Of a stretch of 64,000 bases of DNA, positions 1-7,151 are shown in pieces. The first letter of the stretch is position 1; each line of letters opens with the position of its first letter. The stretch covers positions 1-64,000 of the forward strand of contig DASXES010000121.1 in the NCBI GenBank assembly GCA_036489975.1, in the 5' to 3' direction. Below the pieces are notes generated by a model. It was not told the DNA's origin and made no database searches. It saw nothing but the letters and a program-made list of their open reading frames with translations. A program made the translations under genes and the position numbers. Source of the stretch: Roseiarcus sp036489975 (GTDB lineage: Bacteria > Pseudomonadota > Alphaproteobacteria > Rhizobiales > Beijerinckiaceae).

Positions 1-114
1 ATGACGCTGGAAACCATTGCTCCTTTGAGCCATGATCCCGTCGTCGGGCTGCCTGTGGCGGCCGCCTGACCAGCCCGGTCTCACCAGGCGAATGCGGCGG
101 CCATACCGCACCTG

Positions 115-273
115 CTACACCACAGCACGGGACACGACCCACCCCTCCGCCGTTCTGCGGTATCCGAGATGCAAACCAGTTTCGAGAACGCGCCAATAGG
201 GCTTGCGGCGGGGCTTGAGGCGCAAGCGGGCCGTGCGAGTTTCGAGGTTGGTGTCGCGAACTGTTCGAGCCAT
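115..273 (-). pseudogene. Tyrosine-recombinase integrase, N-terminal remnant
   Basis: The minus strand from the ATG at 273 reads MARTVRDTNLETRTAR followed by KPYWRVLETGLHLGYRR. From knowledge of the family this is the typical N-terminus of alphaproteobacterial phage/ICE-type tyrosine integrases. The frame hits a TAG after 52 codons, and what remains of the window to the left does not restore a clear integrase in any one frame, so the gene is broken. The catalytic domain (R-H-R-Y) is not visible. It points leftwards, away from the tRNA-Glu fragment at 430-476, which is the expected geometry for an integrase just inside its element. Confidence 0.75.
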
Positions 274-304
274 CCAGGTCTCATTCTGGGCAAGCCGCCT
301 ACGC

Positions 305-415
305 GTACCCAACTTGTACCCAATAAGCATAAGCGAACGTTGGCGAACCGCAACAACCTAACCCTAGGCTTTCCCAGGAATAACCTCGGAATTTCACCGT
401 TCGCCATTGTTCGCC
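305..415. promoter_or_regulatory. Candidate integrase arm-type binding sites and int promoter region
   Basis: Between the integrase start and the tRNA fragment are short ordered repeats. GTACCCA occurs at 305-311 and again at 316-322, eleven bases apart. A GCGAAC/GGCGAAC pair lies at 333-348, and its inverted counterpart, GTTCGCC twice, at 399-405 and 409-415. Helically spaced direct and inverted repeats next to an attachment core are typical of integrase arm sites, but assigning them is inference. Confidence 0.4.
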
Positions 416-429
416 GGTGGTCGATTATC

Positions 430-476
430 CCTCTTTCACGGCGAAAACACGGGTTCGATTCCCGTTGGGCGCGCCA
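430..476 (+). other. tRNA-Glu(TTC) 3' half, probable attR of an integrated element
   Basis: The anticodon loop CTTTCAC (433-439) is followed by a perfect T arm (ACGGG TTCGATT CCCGT, 449-465), the 3' acceptor strand TGGGCGC, a discriminator G and an encoded CCA (474-476). The 5' half is missing: the bases before 430 do not pair with the anticodon-stem strand GGCGA, and no GCGCCCA acceptor 5' strand is present about 75 bases upstream. A 3'-terminal tRNA piece beside an integrase start is the classic duplicated attachment core, so the element extends leftwards out of the window, where the intact tRNA-Glu would be expected. Confidence 0.8.
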
Positions 477-734
477 ATTAAGTCAATGAGGCTGGATCAG
501 ATCGCTGAAAATCGTTCAACTTCAGTCTGACCAGGGGGCTTGGAGTTCGGCGGAGTTTTCAGCGAGTCGCGCGTGCTACGTCACACCCGCAATGCGGATG
601 ATTCCATGTCGCTGTTGGACTCGCCCGGCTCAAGCAAGGCGCTGAGCCTGCGGCCGCAGGTGGACAGCCGCCTTCGTCTGGCCGACGATCGGCCTGCGTA
701 TCATTGGCCAAAGCACGGGCGATGGCCGCACGCG

Positions 735-2024
735 CTATCCGTATTGCGCCAGGGAGCCCGCCCACTTGTCGAAGAACAATTTGCTCGACGCCGTCAACGG
801 CAGTCCGATCGGCAACCGCGACTTGCCGTACTTGGCGAACTCAAGATATTTCCTGATCGTCTTGAGATCGTCTGCGCTGGTCAGTTGCAGATCTTCGTTG
901 ACGAAGTGGATCGCCGATCCTCTCTTCACCGCGGTTTCAAGCAGTTCGTTGCGATAGCCTTCCTCCTCCGGCAGCGCGAAGATGCTATACATGACGATAT
1001 TGCACACGCGCTTCTCGATCAGGAACCGAAGCGTCGGCAGATGGGTCATGTCCTCGAGATCGAACAGCTCGTAGTCGAACTCAAGGGTGTTCTTCTTGCA
1101 GTAGTCCACCAGCATATAGCGCTGGAGGTGCACTGGTATTCCATAAGTCGAGGCCGTGTTGTTGGCGACGTAGAAGACGTTTGGCTTGCCATTGGCGAAC
1201 GCCTTTTCCCGGTCCGTCTGCCCCGCAAGGAGCTTCTCTTCTTCCGCCTCTGTATCCGGTATCAGATGGAAATAGCCTGCGGGGATCTTGCGGCCGAGAT
1301 AATCGCCATAGATTCCCTCCGCGACCCGGAAATCCATACTGACGCGTGTCTTGCCCGTGATGTTGGGCCGACCGGAGCCATGAATGTTCTCCTGGGTGAA
1401 GAAGCAGGCGCTGCCAGGCCCCGCCTTGATCTGCCAGCTCTCCTTGCCAAAGACGTCGGTCATGTCGTCTATGTTGAGGCGATTGTCGATCGCTTGCTGA
1501 ATCAGCTCCCGCGACTTCCTGATGCTGAGGATCTGCATCGACCGGCTTCGGTCTTCCTCCTTGCTCACATCGACGAAGGGCATCCAGATGCTGCGCGAAG
1601 CAATGCCGTGGCCGTAAAGCAACCCGGTGTGGAACGGGAAGAACAGTTCCGGCGTCGTCGGCAGCATGATTCGGACGTTCATGAACCGCTGCACCGCGAC
1701 CGGCAGCTGCAATTTGCCTTGAGGGACAATGACCTCGCGGACAAAGCGGTTCAGCATCCGGCGAAATTCGGGCAGATTCGTATCGGCGCAAAGCTGCTTG
1801 GTGACTTTGTAAGTCTCATTGAGCGGGACAGCCTCGTGCAGATTGCTGAGGTCGTCCAGCTTGTAGCCCATCCCTCGGATGCGGTTCAGGAACCACTTGT
1901 TGAACGGATATTTTGAATTGTCCCAGGAATAGACCTTGGCGTCCCAAGTGGTGGTGAGGCTCTCCTCGAGCGCCGCGTCGATATCATCCGCCGCGACCAG
2001 CTTCTCACGCACATGTTGGGTCAT
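735..2024 (-). CDS. 2OG-Fe(II) oxygenase fused to an LIC12192-type sporadic carbohydrate cluster domain
   Basis: This 429-residue protein appears to join two families that normally occur as separate neighbours in 'sporadic carbohydrate clusters' of surface-polysaccharide loci. Residues about 1-255 resemble the cluster's 2OG-Fe(II) oxygenase, with PFHTGLLYGHG (H132, H139) and a distal IHGSGRPNITGKTR stretch (H215, R227), which is the usual His/Arg end of the double-stranded beta-helix. Residues about 283-400 (GIPVHLQRYMLVDYC onward) resemble the LIC12192 family. The ATG at 2024 is preceded by AGAGAG, and an in-frame extension to 2108 has no better ribosome site. No glycosyltransferase or polysaccharide gene lies nearby, so it is an orphan. 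The substrate is unknown; family assignment is from motif memory. Confidence 0.6.
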   Translation of the reverse strand: MTQHVREKLVAADDIDAALEESLTTTWDAKVYSWDNSKYPFNKWFLNRIRGMGYKLDDLSNLHEAVPLNETYKVTKQLCADTNLPEFRRMLNRFVREVIVPQGKLQLPVAVQRFMNVRIMLPTTPELFFPFHTGLLYGHGIASRSIWMPFVDVSKEEDRSRSMQILSIRKSRELIQQAIDNRLNIDDMTDVFGKESWQIKAGPGSACFFTQENIHGSGRPNITGKTRVSMDFRVAEGIYGDYLGRKIPAGYFHLIPDTEAEEEKLLAGQTDREKAFANGKPNVFYVANNTASTYGIPVHLQRYMLVDYCKKNTLEFDYELFDLEDMTHLPTLRFLIEKRVCNIVMYSIFALPEEEGYRNELLETAVKRGSAIHFVNEDLQLTSADDLKTIRKYLEFAKYGKSRLPIGLPLTASSKLFFDKWAGSLAQYG

Positions 2025-2667
2025 ACGGTCTCTCTTTATCGTGAATCTCCGACGACTCGGCGGCGATATCACCGCGATCTCGGCGTGGCAATTGCTCAAA
2101 AGGGACATCTTCGTTTATCCGGCGCGACGTTGCCTGGCCGACACAGGGCCCCGAATCCGGCGCGCCTTAAACAGGCCGCGGCTCTCGCGCTCGCGTTGCG
2201 ATCGGACGGCGCTCACGCCGGAGCGTTAAGTCCAGGCGCGTGGCGCGAAAGCCGCGGATGCAACTGGAGCGCGAAATCCGTCCAAGCAAATCCAGGCAAA
2301 TCCAAACAAAACCAGAGCAAAACCAAACATAAATGCTTGTTTTGTTTGGTGGAATCGGGACTTTTCAAAGGGTTACGCGGGGAAAAAACAAAAAAATTTC
2401 CAGCACCTCCCACTCGCGCGGTCGGTTGTGGCCTCGAGCGATCCTTTTTCAAACAGCCGCAGTCTTCTCGCCCGGTGATGGGCCGGGCGCCGGATGGATT
2501 CCGTCATCAGGAACACATAGCATAAATTTCTGATTTTCTCAAACAAAAGTCGGACTCTGATGGCGTTGAGCGGCAACGCCCTTCAATCCCCGACAGCCCG
2601 GCGGCGATATCATCGGCGGGGCGCGGCATGGCGGATTGCTGAATGGAAGGCCCCCCATCCTGCCTGC
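2025..2667. other. Gene-free stretch with decameric repeats and an inverted repeat
   Basis: No convincing gene was found in these 640 bases. The stretch is locally A+T-rich. Five degenerate 10-base units (consensus near TCCAAGCAAA/TCCAAACAAA) run from 2281 to 2330. The arm CCAAACAAAA (2302-2311) has a perfect inverted partner TTTTGTTTGG at 2340-2349. The block lies about 260 bases upstream of the oxygenase start and could be a regulator-binding array. Confidence 0.45.
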
Positions 2668-3081
2668 TTAAGCTCCGTGCGAGGCCCAGACGTGCGTGTC
2701 GCCCTCGTCGCGAGAAACGACGAGAAGGTGCGCGCCCAGAGGAAGGGTGGACGGCAGGTTCCGACCACATACCTCGCACATTGGGCGATCGACCAGGAGC
2801 ACGGCGTCCCGGAGGCCTCGCTGCCACATAATGGCGACCGCGTGCCCTTCGACGTGGGTGGCTATATTGCCTTGGCTTGGCCCGCCTCTGGTAAAGGCCC
2901 ACCCCGACATCCGTGGGACGCCGCCACGATGGGTTCCGCCCCAAGGCCCCCCATCGATGCCGCTCTTGATAAAAGCTGGACGAGACCCCGGGACAATCAA
3001 GGCCCCGACCGCTTCCGTATGGCCTACAAAAAAGCGTCGCGCGTCATCAATGAGATGCTGTTGAATCGCTGTCCAGGCCAT
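2668..3081 (-). CDS. Stand-alone SCP1.201/DddA-like cytidine deaminase-fold protein
   Basis: The 137-residue product carries the full active-site signature of the SCP1.201-like deaminase family, which includes the double-stranded-DNA cytosine deaminase toxin DddA. It has THVEGHA (H76 as zinc ligand, E78 as proton shuttle), then LLVDRPMCEVC (C102 and C105 as zinc ligands) and LPSTLPLGAHLLVV, the family's 'LP..LP.G..L.V' end. An ATG at 3081 is chosen because GGAGG lies 8 bases upstream; a GTG at 3096 is also in frame. It is unusual in having no secretion, RHS, PAAR or LXG domain and no obvious immunity gene. It lies 58 bases downstream of the trpB2-type gene on the same strand. Whether it acts on DNA, RNA or nucleotides cannot be told from sequence. 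Confidence 0.75.
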   Translation of the reverse strand: MAWTAIQQHLIDDARRFFVGHTEAVGALIVPGSRPAFIKSGIDGGPWGGTHRGGVPRMSGWAFTRGGPSQGNIATHVEGHAVAIMWQRGLRDAVLLVDRPMCEVCGRNLPSTLPLGAHLLVVSRDEGDTHVWASHGA

Positions 3082-3139
3082 GCAGGAGGCCTCCACATCA
3101 ACCCGTTTCTCGTTTGCTCAACAAACCTGAGGGCGCCCC

Positions 3140-4507
3140 CTACTCCGCCGCCACCTTCGGCAGGTGCGCCAGCGAAGCCTCCAGCGCCTTCGGGTCGTAA
3201 TCCTGATCCTGAAGCTTGCCGGCGAAATAGTCGGTATAGGCCTGCATGTCGAAATGGCCGTGGCCGCTGAGGTTGAAGAGGATCGCCGGCGACTTGCCCT
3301 CCTCCTTGGCCTTCAAGGCTTCCTCGATCGCCGCGCGGATCGCGTGCGTCGTCTCCGGCGCGGGCACGATGCCCTCCGTGCGCGCAAACTGAACGCCCGC
3401 CTCGAAGCACGAATTCTGGTGATAGGCCCGGGCCTCGATCAGCCCCAGTTCCTTGCAATGGCTGACCAGTGGGGCCATGCCGTGATAGCGCAGGCCCCCT
3501 GCGTGGAAGCCGGGCGGAATGAACTCGGACCCCAGCGTGTGCATCTTGACGAGCGGCGTCAGATGCCCGGTGTCGCCGAAGTCGAATGCGTATTTGCCCC
3601 GCGTCAATGACGGACAGGCGGCAGGCTCGACCGCGATCACCCGCACGTCCTTCTTGTCGCGCAGCTTCCTGCCGATGAACGGGAAGGCGAGGCCGGCGAA
3701 ATTCGAGCCCCCGCCGGCGCAGCCGATCACGATGTCGGGATAAGCGTCGGCCGCCTCCATCTGCTCGATCGCTTCGAGGCCGATCACGGTCTGGTGCATC
3801 AGCACATGGTTGAGCACGCTGCCCAGCGCGTATTTCGTGTCGGGGTTCTTGGCCGCGACTTCGACCGCTTCCGATATCGCAATGCCGAGACTGCCCGGCG
3901 AATCCGGATGGGCTTTGAGGATCGCGCGCCCTGACTCCGTCTCGCTGCTCGGGCTCGCGACGCATTTGGCGCCATAAGTCTCCATCAGCGCGCGCCGGTA
4001 GGGCTTCTGGTCGTAGGAGATCTTGACCATGTAGACCTTGACCTCAAGGCCGAACAGGGCGCCGGCGAAGGCGAGCGACGAGCCCCATTGCCCGGCGCCC
4101 GTCTCGGTCGAGAGTTTCGTGACGCCTTCCTCGCTATTGTAGAAGGCCTGGGGGACGGCGGTGTTGGGCTTGTGGCTGCCGGCGGGGCTGACGCCCTCGT
4201 ATTTGTAGAAGATGCGGGCGGTCGTCCCGAGCGCCTTCTCGAGCCTGCGGGCGCGATAGAGCGGCGTCGGGCGCCACAGCCGATAGATGTCGCGGACGGG
4301 CTTGGGAATCTCGATCTGCCGCTCGGCGCTGACTTCCTGGCCGATCAGCGCCATCGGAAAGAGGGGCGAAAGATCGTCCGGCCCGACCGGCTTACCGGTT
4401 CCCGGATGCAGCACCGGAGGGGGCGGCGACGGCAGGTCGGCGACGATGTTGTACCAGGCGTGAGGAATCTTCTCCTCGCCCAAAAGATATTTGGTCTCGT
4501 CGCTCAA
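3140..4507 (-). CDS. trpB: TrpB2-type tryptophan synthase beta-like PLP enzyme
   Basis: This 455-residue protein is a long-form (TrpB2) tryptophan synthase beta homologue. It would condense indole with serine, or act on another beta-substituted amino acid. EGVSPAGSHKPNTA contains the Schiff-base lysine, ETGAGQWGSSLA is the family signature, GCAGGGSNFAGLAFPF is the phosphate-binding loop, and FNLSGHGHFD closes the fold. The TTG at 4507 is preferred because GGGAGGAA lies just upstream and the protein then begins LSDETKYLLGEEKIP, as in relatives; an ATG at 4531 is in frame. No trpA lies nearby, which is common for TrpB2. Confidence 0.9.
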   Translation of the reverse strand: MSDETKYLLGEEKIPHAWYNIVADLPSPPPPVLHPGTGKPVGPDDLSPLFPMALIGQEVSAERQIEIPKPVRDIYRLWRPTPLYRARRLEKALGTTARIFYKYEGVSPAGSHKPNTAVPQAFYNSEEGVTKLSTETGAGQWGSSLAFAGALFGLEVKVYMVKISYDQKPYRRALMETYGAKCVASPSSETESGRAILKAHPDSPGSLGIAISEAVEVAAKNPDTKYALGSVLNHVLMHQTVIGLEAIEQMEAADAYPDIVIGCAGGGSNFAGLAFPFIGRKLRDKKDVRVIAVEPAACPSLTRGKYAFDFGDTGHLTPLVKMHTLGSEFIPPGFHAGGLRYHGMAPLVSHCKELGLIEARAYHQNSCFEAGVQFARTEGIVPAPETTHAIRAAIEEALKAKEEGKSPAILFNLSGHGHFDMQAYTDYFAGKLQDQDYDPKALEASLAHLPKVAAE

Positions 4508-4620
4508 GCTTTCCTCCCAGCTGGCGCGCATCGTTCGGGCGCTTCCGGGTAAGGTGTAACACAAGCGCCGGGCGGAACTGAACCCGCCGCGATGGCGCGG
4601 CGGAGGAGTCCTGTCCCCGC

Positions 4621-4672
4621 CCCTCCACCGTCCTTTGGACGGTCCCCCTCCCCCGCTTTGCAGGGGAGGAAA
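4621..4672 (-). repeat. Palindromic intergenic repeat, family R, copy 1
   Basis: This is one of three near-identical units around the DUF559 gene. Read on the minus strand it is CCTCCCC, a short loop, a GGGGGAGGGGGACCGTCC block, then GGACGGTGGAGGG, so it can form two adjacent hairpins. It abuts copy 2 in head-to-head orientation. Confidence 0.8.
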
Positions 4673-4681
4673 TCGGCGCCG

Positions 4682-5106
4682 TCATCGAGCCCCATCCTCC
4701 CCCGTTTCACGGGGGAGGGGGACCATGCGGAGCATGGTGGTGGGGGCGGTCTCGCTCAGCTCCATCGCCAGTCGCACGATCGCATCCACGACGCCGTCGA
4801 CCCGGCGGATCACATCGATCGCAGGAACGCGTATGACCTTAACGCCCTGCTCGGCCAGCCACGCGTCCCTTCGCGCGTCGCGCTGTGGCCGGTCCGCCGC
4901 ATCGTGGCTCATGCCGCCGACCTCGACCGCAAGGCGGCCTTGGCGCAATAGAAGTCGAGCACGTAAGGGCCGATCGGATGCTGACGGCGAAAGACGGGCG
5001 TTCCGGGCGCTCGGGCGCGCAGCCGGCTCCAGAGCCGCGCTTCCGGCGGCGAAAGCGAGCGGCGCAATTTCCGCGCGATCGCGATCGTTCTCGGCGGCGC
5101 TCTCAT
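4682..5106 (-). pseudogene. DUF559 endonuclease-domain protein, frameshifted
   Basis: DUF559 proteins are small nucleases of the Vsr-like endonuclease fold with no settled role. The first part, from the ATG at 5106, reads RKLRRSLSPPEARLWSRLR, then FRRQHPIGPYVLDFYCAKA, matching the family's N-terminal half. At about 4940 the frame must shift by one base to continue as RLAVEVGGMSHD and on to VIRVPAIDV, the family's C-terminal half. The break looks like a single-base deletion. The final codons (MVPLPRETGEDGAR) are encoded by repeat copy 2, so the repeat supplies the tail. The gene sits between inverted copies of the repeat (4692-4747 and 5121-5175). Confidence 0.8.
4692..4747 (+). repeat. Palindromic intergenic repeat, family R, copy 2
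   Basis: The unit reads CCTCCCCCGTTTCACGGGGG followed by AGGGGGACCATGCGGAGCAT and GGTGGTGGGGG. It is in plus orientation, inverted relative to copies 1 and 3. It overlaps the 3' end of the DUF559 frame. Confidence 0.8.
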
Positions 5107-5120
5107 CGGTCCCTGCCTTT

Positions 5121-5175
5121 CCCCTCCACCGTCCTTCGGACGGTCCCCCTCCCCCGTCAGGCGGGGGAGGAAATC
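5121..5175 (-). repeat. Palindromic intergenic repeat, family R, copy 3
   Basis: This is a near-exact repeat of copy 1 (CTCCACCGTCCTTCGGACGG then TCCCCCTCCCCCG), lying just upstream of the DUF559 start and just past the stop of the next oxygenase gene. With copy 2 it forms an inverted pair around the DUF559 gene. Confidence 0.8.
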
Positions 5176-5179
5176 AGCA

Positions 5180-5974
5180 TCACATTTCGGCCGTCCGTTC
5201 GGGCGCGGGCTCGCGGTAATAAGTGTTGAGGATCGACAGGCGCGGCTTCTCCACCGGCACCGAGATCGCCTCCCGCCCATGCCAGCTCGACCTAAACAGC
5301 GAAAAGGCCGGATGGATGACGACGAAGGCGTAGCCCGAATTCGGCAGGAAGGGGACGGTCCTGTCCTTCACGAGGCCATAGGATTTCCAGGCGAACACGC
5401 CCATCGGCGAGACCTTGTAGATCGCCGTGCCAAGCTCGCGCTGGCTATCATCCGAAGGCAGGTAGATCTGCATGGTGAGCACCTTGCGACGGGTGTCGGG
5501 GTGGGGCTTGATCGCGTAACCGTTGAGGTCGGTATAGAGCACGGGGCGCGGAAACATCGGGATCGGCCAATTCTCGCCGCTCTTCTTGGAGCGGATGCGA
5601 AACCCCTCGTCCAGCTTCTCGCGCAGCGCAGACGCGACTTCGGTCGAGGCCAGCACCCGACGCACGATGCTCCATAGCTCGCGGCTCTCCTCAGAGCCCG
5701 GATCGCTTCGTTCGTCATAGAGCGGATATTCCCGCCGCGTGCCGTCTCCGTTCAGGCCGGCAAAGCGCTCGACGTCGGGAAAGCGTAGCAGAAGACGGGC
5801 GTAAAAATCAGCCGGGAAGAAATCGCGAAAGAGGATCAGGGGGTACGGTCGCTCGAACAATTCGGCTTGGGCGATCGCGCCCGTGGCGGATTCGAGCGCC
5901 CGCCGGAATTCGTTGTCATCGCCTGGACTTAGGGACGAACGAGCTTTCTCACTGGTCTCGGCCAAACCCGCCAT
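5180..5974 (-). CDS. 2OG-Fe(II) oxygenase-like protein
   Basis: The 264-residue product shows the iron-binding pattern of 2-oxoglutarate/Fe(II) dioxygenases: HxD in AIKPHPDTRRK, a distal histidine in SSWHGRE, and an arginine in RLSILNTYY that would bind 2-oxoglutarate. Secondary-structure rhythm after HxD (LTMQIYLPSDDSQ, then GTAIYKV) is that of the double-stranded beta-helix. There is no signal peptide, so it should act in the cytoplasm. The start at 5974 has GGTTAGGAC upstream. The stop lies against palindromic repeat copy 3. The substrate is unknown; similar proteins often lie in glycan-modification loci. Confidence 0.7.
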   Translation of the reverse strand: MAGLAETSEKARSSLSPGDDNEFRRALESATGAIAQAELFERPYPLILFRDFFPADFYARLLLRFPDVERFAGLNGDGTRREYPLYDERSDPGSEESRELWSIVRRVLASTEVASALREKLDEGFRIRSKKSGENWPIPMFPRPVLYTDLNGYAIKPHPDTRRKVLTMQIYLPSDDSQRELGTAIYKVSPMGVFAWKSYGLVKDRTVPFLPNSGYAFVVIHPAFSLFRSSWHGREAISVPVEKPRLSILNTYYREPAPERTAEM

Positions 5975-6236
5975 GTCCTAACCTCAATCGCGATCTCGAT
6001 CGACCGCCGCACGCGCAGCGCGGACGAGGGAGTAGCGCCAAGCTTCGGTGAACTCAACTCGGGGCCGCCGCGACCGCTTCGCCGCGCGAAATCGTATCCT
6101 CGACGCCTCGCCCTTGTCTGGCGGGAAATACGCCTTGCCTGCATCGGCAGCAACGGCCGCTCCGCAAAGCGCCGCGGGTTCGAGCGGCGACGGCTCGGAT
6201 GAGGCGCCGGAGCAATCTGTCAGGAGCGGGGAGTGT

Positions 6237-6956
6237 TCAGCCTATCGCGCTCCGAGCCGCGCTTCGCGCCGACCGCCGCCAACCCATGAAGTTCAGGCCG
6301 ATGAAGCCCGCGAGCAACAGCGCCCATGTCGAGGGCTCCGGCACGGCTCCGGCCGCCAAAGGAGCGCCGTTAATCTCGAACTGAAACGTGTCTTTGCCGA
6401 GATCCTCCCAGGAGGCTCCATTTTGTGATCCGTAAGTCTGCAGGCTGTTGGGGCCATCGTCCAACCACACGACGAAAGACGTTCGTGTGTTGTTGGTCAG
6501 GATGAGCGCAAGGAAGTATTCCACCCCCCTTCCTAGGAAGAGTTGCGGCCCATTGTCGCTGACGCTTACCAGGTTTGGAGTTTCGGATGCGTCGACGTTC
6601 ACGGATCCGCTCGTCCACAACGGCGTGGCGCCGGGCTTCCGCTCGTCCGCTTTATAGAGCGCCATCTCGAAGCTCGGCGTCGGACCGTTGCCGAGCGGGG
6701 ATATAGCGTGAATGAACGCCGCGGCCCCAGTGAACTCCGCATTTACGCCCAGAATGAAGGAAACCGCGATATAGTTAGGCGAGCCAAAGGCCTCCGTCTG
6801 GGTCCCATCGTAGTTGGTGAAGATGGTCGCCGCCTCAGCCTGCCGAATTGGGAACTCCAAGGCGGCCGCGCTCAAAAGCCCGCCTACGCAGGCAAAAACT
6901 TGAACTTTATGCAAGGCGTCGACGAATTGCGCTCCCAGGCGCGTGAAAATAATCAT
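6237..6956 (-). CDS. PEP-CTERM sorting-domain secreted protein
   Basis: The 239-residue protein begins with a hydrophobic export signal ending near QAEAATIF and finishes with a textbook PEP-CTERM tail: VPEPSTWALLLAGFIGLNF, then GWRRSARSAARS. Such proteins are recognised by an exosortase (EpsH/XrtA type) and delivered to the cell surface, usually in organisms with an exopolysaccharide locus. The middle is beta-rich with no recognised domain. The start at 6956 has GGGAGGA upstream. No exosortase gene is in the window, so processing depends on a distant locus. Confidence 0.88.
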   Translation of the reverse strand: MIIFTRLGAQFVDALHKVQVFACVGGLLSAAALEFPIRQAEAATIFTNYDGTQTEAFGSPNYIAVSFILGVNAEFTGAAAFIHAISPLGNGPTPSFEMALYKADERKPGATPLWTSGSVNVDASETPNLVSVSDNGPQLFLGRGVEYFLALILTNNTRTSFVVWLDDGPNSLQTYGSQNGASWEDLGKDTFQFEINGAPLAAGAVPEPSTWALLLAGFIGLNFMGWRRSARSAARSAIG

Positions 6957-7151
6957 CGCGTCCTCCCAGAAAAACTGTTCGAGCTCTTCTTTAAAAAAGG
7001 GGGGCGGCTCGGTATGCCTATAGTAAGGCTAATATTGCGCAAATTTCAACGCAATTTTTTGCGGGTTCCTGCTTTGGAAACTGCCGCCTGTCAGACGGCT
7101 TTCGGCCGCCCTCGTGCTATGAAGACCTCTCCATTCGCCGTGGGAGGAACC

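Noticed and set aside
1..69. Short plus-strand frame at the window edge
   Set aside because: Only 22 codons are visible with no recognisable motif, and its upstream context is outside the window.
430..476. Functional tRNA-Glu gene
   Set aside because: The 5' half, including the acceptor 5' strand, D arm and 5' anticodon-stem strand, is missing, so the cloverleaf cannot form.
540..1916. 458-residue plus-strand frame opposite the oxygenase fusion
   Set aside because: It is antisense to a protein with recognisable motifs, rich in Arg/Leu/Ala without domains, and is explained by GC-rich codon bias.
2560..3270. 236-residue plus-strand frame across the deaminase
   Set aside because: The minus strand carries the HVEGH...CEVC signature and a GGAGG ribosome site; the plus frame has no motif and runs into the trpB gene.
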